In this document: positions 33,091-36,588 of the stretch, piece by piece | Numbering within the stretch: position 1 is the first letter of the stretch | Layout of the letters: every line of letters starts with the position of its first letter | DNA from: Myxococcales bacterium | Lineage (GTDB): Bacteria > Myxococcota_A > Polyangia > Fen-1088 | Direction: 5' to 3' | DNA length: 36,588 bases | Assembly: GCA_025350815.1 (NCBI GenBank) | Contig: JANXXE010000126.1 | Coordinates: 1-36,588 of the forward strand | The notes under the pieces: generated by a model | The model's input: only the letters and a program-made list of their open reading frames with translations | Databases searched by the model: none | What the model was told of the DNA's origin: nothing | Translations under genes and position numbers: made by a program

Positions 33091-33309
33091 GTGCCTCACG
33101 TCGGAATTTCGGGCGGTGCTGGGCAGCCGATCCGACCCAGCAACGACCGTCGCGATGATGCTGCAGTCGCGTCTGATGACAACAGCGATCCCGTGCCGGT
33201 AAAGCGACCTGGCGGGAACGGTTGTACCGTTGGTGCCGCAATGGGACCGTGCGCGTTGCCCTGGCTGCCTTTAGCAGCGGCCCTGTTGCTGCGGTCGCGT
33301 CGCAGGCGC
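33091..33309 (+). pseudogene. Remnant of a MYXO-CTERM protein gene (C-terminal tail only)
   Basis: Between topB and the LamG gene, one forward frame encodes an Asp/Pro-rich linker, then GGNGC, a hydrophobic helix and RSRRRRS. This is the architecture of a MYXO-CTERM sorting signal: GGNGC at about 33211-33225, arginines ending at 33309. No signal peptide or folded domain precedes it and no stop codon follows directly (the frame stays open to 33471), so it looks like the tail of a decayed or deleted surface-protein gene. A small protein starting at the GTG at 33091 cannot be excluded but would have no export signal. Confidence 0.5.
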
Positions 33310-33370
33310 TCTCATCGCGCCGCGCCGCGGATTTGGACGCGATTCCTTATTTCTGGCAGGACGCCAGGCG

Positions 33371-33376
33371 TACAAT
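33371..33376 (+). promoter_or_regulatory. Possible -10 element before the LamG lipoprotein gene
   Basis: TACAAT, a five-of-six match to the -10 consensus, ends nine bases before the ATG at 33386. No good -35 lies at the usual spacing and no Shine-Dalgarno sequence precedes the ATG, so transcription could begin at or very near the start codon. Confidence 0.3.
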
Positions 33377-33385
33377 CCAACTGCG

Positions 33386-34417
33386 ATGAGTCCGGCGCGT
33401 TATTTGGCTGTGACCGTGCTGGTGGGTGTGCTGGACGCCTGTGCCGTGCACAGCGATGGCCTGGTGGATGACGCGGGCCCAGCGACACCGGGAGTTTTAC
33501 CCGGGGCGACGACCGGCCCGACGATGGCTGCGGGCGGGCCGGATGTTGGCGCCGCCGTAGAGGGGCCCAAGGCCCAACTAGACGGCGCTGCAACCGCGCC
33601 GGGAACCATGCGCGATGCGGACCCAGCCCCGGACGCTGCGGTGGGCAGCGGTACGACCCCCTTAATGCCGATGGTGGATGCCGCCGGTGCGCGCAACGTC
33701 GACGGCGCGGGCGCCGTGAATCCCAGCACGGATGCGCCGGCTGCCGAGGCGCATCCCGCGATGCCGCCAGACGACAGCCTGGTCGCGCACTGGAAATTCG
33801 ACGAGGCCGCGGGCAGGACTGTTGCGTCCGATAGCTCTGGCAACGGCAACGACGGCACACTGGCGGGCCCCGAGTCCCCGACGCCCTGGCAGCCAGGCCG
33901 GTTGGGGAATGCCTTTCACGTCGTGGGCATGAACCGCATCCTGATGGTCAGGCCATCGCCCAGCATCGCCAGCATGAGCGCGAATTTCACTGTGGCGGCG
34001 TGGGTCAACAAGGATGTCGTGCGTGACGAGAACTACCGATCCATGATTTCGCAGCAGGCCGGCAACGGCAACCGCGATGGCAACATTTTCAAGTTTGGTT
34101 TCTACAATGGCCGACTGCGCTTCACGGCCGACGGGTTGACCGACCTCACCGCGATGGGCCAGGCCCTGCCCCAGATCGGCCAGTGGGGCCACGTCGCGGC
34201 TACCTACGACGGCACGACGCTGCGCCTGTATCTAAACGGGACCGAAATTGCTGGCGTGAAAGTTTCGGGAAGACTGCGTTCCGGCGATAGGTCAATCATC
34301 ATCGGCAACGACCAGAACGGCGCCGGGCCCGATGAAGCGCTAGAGGGCTTTTTGGACGACTTGCGGCTATATAGCCGGGCGCTGGGCGCCGCGGAACTGG
34401 CCGCCCTGGCCAAGTAG
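33386..34417 (+). CDS. LamG-domain lipoprotein
   Basis: A 343-residue exported protein. The signal ends in VLDAC (Cys19), a likely lipoprotein although Asp at -2 is unusual. Residues 20-125 are a Pro/Ala/Gly/Asp-rich linker. A LamG/ConA-like jelly-roll spans about 130-340: LVAHWKFDEAAG, SSGNGNDGTL, FTVAAWVN, WGHVAATYDGTTLRLYLNG and a closing FLDDLRLYSRALGAAEL are canonical LamG landmarks. Such domains bind sugars or proteins at the surface and are often linked to polysaccharide breakdown. It stands alone between the MYXO-CTERM remnant and a probable glycosylation operon, 51 bases from the next gene on the same strand. Confidence 0.87.
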   Translation: MSPARYLAVTVLVGVLDACAVHSDGLVDDAGPATPGVLPGATTGPTMAAGGPDVGAAVEGPKAQLDGAATAPGTMRDADPAPDAAVGSGTTPLMPMVDAAGARNVDGAGAVNPSTDAPAAEAHPAMPPDDSLVAHWKFDEAAGRTVASDSSGNGNDGTLAGPESPTPWQPGRLGNAFHVVGMNRILMVRPSPSIASMSANFTVAAWVNKDVVRDENYRSMISQQAGNGNRDGNIFKFGFYNGRLRFTADGLTDLTAMGQALPQIGQWGHVAATYDGTTLRLYLNGTEIAGVKVSGRLRSGDRSIIIGNDQNGAGPDEALEGFLDDLRLYSRALGAAELAALAK

Positions 34418-34468
34418 GACTGCAGCCCTTCGACGCGTTCGACGGGACGGCTACCACCATCCGGCGTC

Positions 34469-35392
34469 GTGGGTTACGCTGCCGCGGCCGTGACCGAGGG
34501 CGTGCCTTTTAGACGAGATTCGCCGTGGCGGCGCCGCGCCAGCCTGGGCGTGGCGGCCGCGGTGGTGCTGCTTGCTTTGTCCGAGACTGTCTCGGCGCTG
34601 GTGGCGCCCCTGCGCGCGCCCAACGACGCCGACTGGGCCGCCGCCGAGACGCAGGTGCGTGCGGGGTTTCGGCCCGGGGATCTGATCGTCGCGGCGCCGG
34701 CCTGGTCCGACCAAGCCATGCGCCTGCGACTGGGCGATCTCATTCCCCTGCGTGTGGCGGCCCGCCTGGATGACGCGCGTTTCGGTCGCGTCTGGCAGAT
34801 TTCCCAGCGCGGGGCGGTGGCTCCGGAAGTTGCTGTTTCTCGCCAGGTCGCAGACAGCCGCCACGGCGCCCTGCGGGTGTCGCTGTTCGAGCGCACGGCC
34901 GCCCGGGTGACCTACGACTTCGTCGAGCAGTGGGCGCAGGCGCACGTCTTTCGTTTCGAGCCCGGGCGCGGCGACATCGCCTGCCAGAGGCTGCCCGACC
35001 GCCACCAGTGTCCGAACCTTCCCGCCAACTTTGTGCTGCCGCGGGTCCTGGAAGCCGACGCGACGTTGCACCGGGGTCTGTACACCGAACCTGTGCAGGG
35101 GGCGGCGGTGGTCGTTCAGTACAACGACGTGCCGCTCGGCCGCGAGTTGGCGATTGGCCACGGGCTGCACGATCCGTGGTGGCGCCGGCTGGGCGATGGG
35201 ACCGTCTGGATAAAAGTCCTCATTAACGGCAAGCCCGTCGGCGAATACGAGGCCGGAAATCGTACGGGCTGGCGGATCTTGCGCATCGACACCCGGGCCT
35301 GGGCGGGCGCGGGGAGAACCGTTCGCTTCGAGATCAGAAGCGCCAAGCCCTACGCCCGCCACTATGGCTTTGCCGCCGAGGCGCGCGACTGA
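34469..35392 (+). CDS. Membrane-anchored protein with beta-sandwich, partner of the next GT39 gene
   Basis: A 307-residue protein I cannot name. One hydrophobic helix lies at about 25-45 (a signal anchor after a basic stretch). The following region has PGDLIVAAPAWSDQAMRLRLGD, as in outer loop domains of GT39 enzymes. Residues 210-307 form a jelly-roll-like part (VVVQYNDVPLGRELAIGHGL, then VWIKVLINGKPVGEYE and FEIRSAKPYARHYGFAAEARD). It is two bases upstream of the GT39 gene, so it probably works with that enzyme as an external accessory domain, possibly recognising the acceptor. The start codon at 34469 is a GTG without clear Shine-Dalgarno sequence; a GTG at 34502 is an alternative. Confidence 0.72.
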   Translation: MGYAAAAVTEGVPFRRDSPWRRRASLGVAAAVVLLALSETVSALVAPLRAPNDADWAAAETQVRAGFRPGDLIVAAPAWSDQAMRLRLGDLIPLRVAARLDDARFGRVWQISQRGAVAPEVAVSRQVADSRHGALRVSLFERTAARVTYDFVEQWAQAHVFRFEPGRGDIACQRLPDRHQCPNLPANFVLPRVLEADATLHRGLYTEPVQGAAVVVQYNDVPLGRELAIGHGLHDPWWRRLGDGTVWIKVLINGKPVGEYEAGNRTGWRILRIDTRAWAGAGRTVRFEIRSAKPYARHYGFAAEARD

Positions 35393-35394
35393 CG

Positions 35395-36588
35395 ATGGCG
35401 CGGCGACCCTCGGTGGACGGTGTGATCGCGGCGTTGCTGTTTGCCGGCACGGTGTCATGGATGCTGGCTGTCGAGGGCGCGCAGGGCATCGGCCGCGACG
35501 AAGCCCAATACTTTCGCGCATCAGAACACTACTGGGGCTGGTTCGAGGAGCTTGGCGCGAACATCAAGCAAGGACACGCCGGCCGGTCCTTCACGCGCGT
35601 GGGACTCGATGCCTACTGGGGCGACAACCACGAACACCCGCCCATGATGAAGATCCTGTACGCGTTGTCCTGGCGCGCCTTCCACCGCTGCGAATGCCAG
35701 GCCGAGCGCGGTTACCACTTCATCCCCGTCACCAGCAAGCACCGGACGATCCCCTTGTTCAAGCGCGACACAACGGCGTTTCGTTTTCCGGCCATGTTGT
35801 TCGCGGGGCTACTGGCAGTGCTGGTCTTTCTGTTCACGCGCCGCTGGGTCGGCCGTGCGCCGGCGGCCGTGGCAGGGGTGTTGGCGATTGCGCAGCCGCA
35901 TTACTTTTTCCACGCGCAGATTGCCTGCTTCGACGCACCCATCACCACCATGGCGGTGGTGGTTGGATTTGCGTACTGGAAGTCCTTGCGTAGCCCGCGC
36001 TGGGGCATTCTGTGCGGCCTGCTGTTCGGTGTGGCGCTGGCAACCAAGCACAACGCCTGGCTGATGCCGTTCTTTCTGGGTGGGCACTATCTATGGATGC
36101 GCCGCGGGGATCTGTTGCGTCTGCGCCCGCCGCGCGTCCCGCTGGCCTTCGTGTCGATGGCGACCATCGGGCCCGTGGTGCTGCTGGCCCTGTGGCCCTG
36201 GCTGTGGCCGGCGCCGGTGTCGCGCGCGCGCGAATACGTCCAGCGCCACCTGCAGCACGAGCATTACCATTTCGAGTATCTGGGCGTGAACTGGGGCGGC
36301 CCGCCGAAGGACACCGACCTCAAGCTTCTGCGCGCGACGTTTCCCTTCGTGTCGACGGCTTTGACCGTGCCCGCAACCACCCTGGTCCTGGCGGCGATAG
36401 GTGGCGTGGTTTTGGCCAGGCGACGGCGACGGCGACCGGGCGATGCCGCGGACGTCCTGCTGCCCGACGATCCGCTGGCCCCGAAGGGTTCGTGGACGCG
36501 GCCGGGCGCCGATGTGGATCGAGCGCCGGGCGCGTTTCTGGCGGTTCAGATCTTCGGCCCCATGATGGTGCTGGCGATTCCGGCCGCC
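35395..36588 (+). CDS. GT39-family membrane glycosyltransferase (cut by right edge)
   Basis: At least 398 residues, open to the end of the window with no stop. The first helix (about 9-27) is followed by GIGRDEAQYFRASEHY, whose Asp-Glu pair is the catalytic motif of GT39/PMT-type enzymes that transfer sugar from polyprenyl phosphate. HPPMMKILYALSW in the same outer loop is also typical. At least six more helices follow, including AGVLAIAQPHYFFHAQIACFD and GVALATKHNAWLMP. A cytoplasmic-type basic, Asp-rich loop near 341-375 precedes the last readable helix. ATG 35395 comes two bases after the previous stop. The acceptor may be exported protein or an envelope glycan. The missing C-terminus prevents further subdivision. 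Confidence 0.85.
   Translation, partial: MARRPSVDGVIAALLFAGTVSWMLAVEGAQGIGRDEAQYFRASEHYWGWFEELGANIKQGHAGRSFTRVGLDAYWGDNHEHPPMMKILYALSWRAFHRCECQAERGYHFIPVTSKHRTIPLFKRDTTAFRFPAMLFAGLLAVLVFLFTRRWVGRAPAAVAGVLAIAQPHYFFHAQIACFDAPITTMAVVVGFAYWKSLRSPRWGILCGLLFGVALATKHNAWLMPFFLGGHYLWMRRGDLLRLRPPRVPLAFVSMATIGPVVLLALWPWLWPAPVSRAREYVQRHLQHEHYHFEYLGVNWGGPPKDTDLKLLRATFPFVSTALTVPATTLVLAAIGGVVLARRRRRRPGDAADVLLPDDPLAPKGSWTRPGADVDRAPGAFLAVQIFGPMMVLAIPAA

Noticed and set aside
32596-33471. Whole 291-residue forward frame beginning inside topB
   Set aside because: Its first part is antisense to topB; only the segment 33091-33309 has meaning, as a MYXO-CTERM remnant.

Overview
The window is GC-rich, densely coding chromosomal DNA, most likely from a Myxococcota bacterium (Polyangia-like, possibly uncultured). 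The evidence is a MYXO-CTERM sorting signal, a sigma factor of the Myxococcales-type paralogous family (Sig-70_gmx1 type), three DUF1592/DUF1552 gene pairs, many lipoproteins with Asp/Ala-rich linkers, and GT-C membrane glycosyltransferases. I see no tRNA, rRNA, insertion sequence, phage gene or CRISPR array.

Left part (1-6965): the N-terminus of a GT-C membrane glycosyltransferase runs off the left edge. It is followed by a MIF/tautomerase-like protein, a HAD phosphatase, a DUF3108 exported protein, a small exported protein, a phosphodiester-glycosidase-like protein, a malectin-like lipoprotein with a C-terminal MYXO-CTERM tail, and a transmembrane Ser/Thr kinase whose outer part is two C-type lectin domains.

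Central part (7126-23432): this is the most unusual region. Two forward cassettes, [DUF1592, DUF1552, ConA-like lipoprotein] and [DUF1592, DUF1552], end with a Sig-70_gmx1-like sigma factor. Converging on them from the other strand is a third set: DUF1592, DUF1552, ECF sigma factor, anti-sigma-like membrane protein with an outer jelly-roll domain, and a large lipoprotein of unknown family. Upstream of that third set, on the same strand, lies a lipoprotein with 13 cysteine-rich repeats. The third operon begins with a perfect Shine-Dalgarno sequence buried in a long hairpin. Each DUF1592 protein has a Sec or lipoprotein-type N-terminus and one CxxCH; each DUF1552 protein has a twin-arginine signal. 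My inference is that these are three paralogous exported two-protein modules, probably acting on an external polymer such as a polysaccharide and controlled by the encoded sigma/anti-sigma factors. The lectin kinase is divergently transcribed from the first cassette and could be a further sensor.

Right part (23724-36588): a large membrane sulfatase-fold protein with a MopE-like calcium/metal-binding motif, mutS2 and a GT-C glycosyltransferase with a C-terminal beta-sandwich form a tight forward operon. Then come topB (reverse strand), a remnant of a MYXO-CTERM gene, a LamG lipoprotein, a membrane-anchored beta-sandwich protein and a GT39-family glycosyltransferase cut by the right edge.
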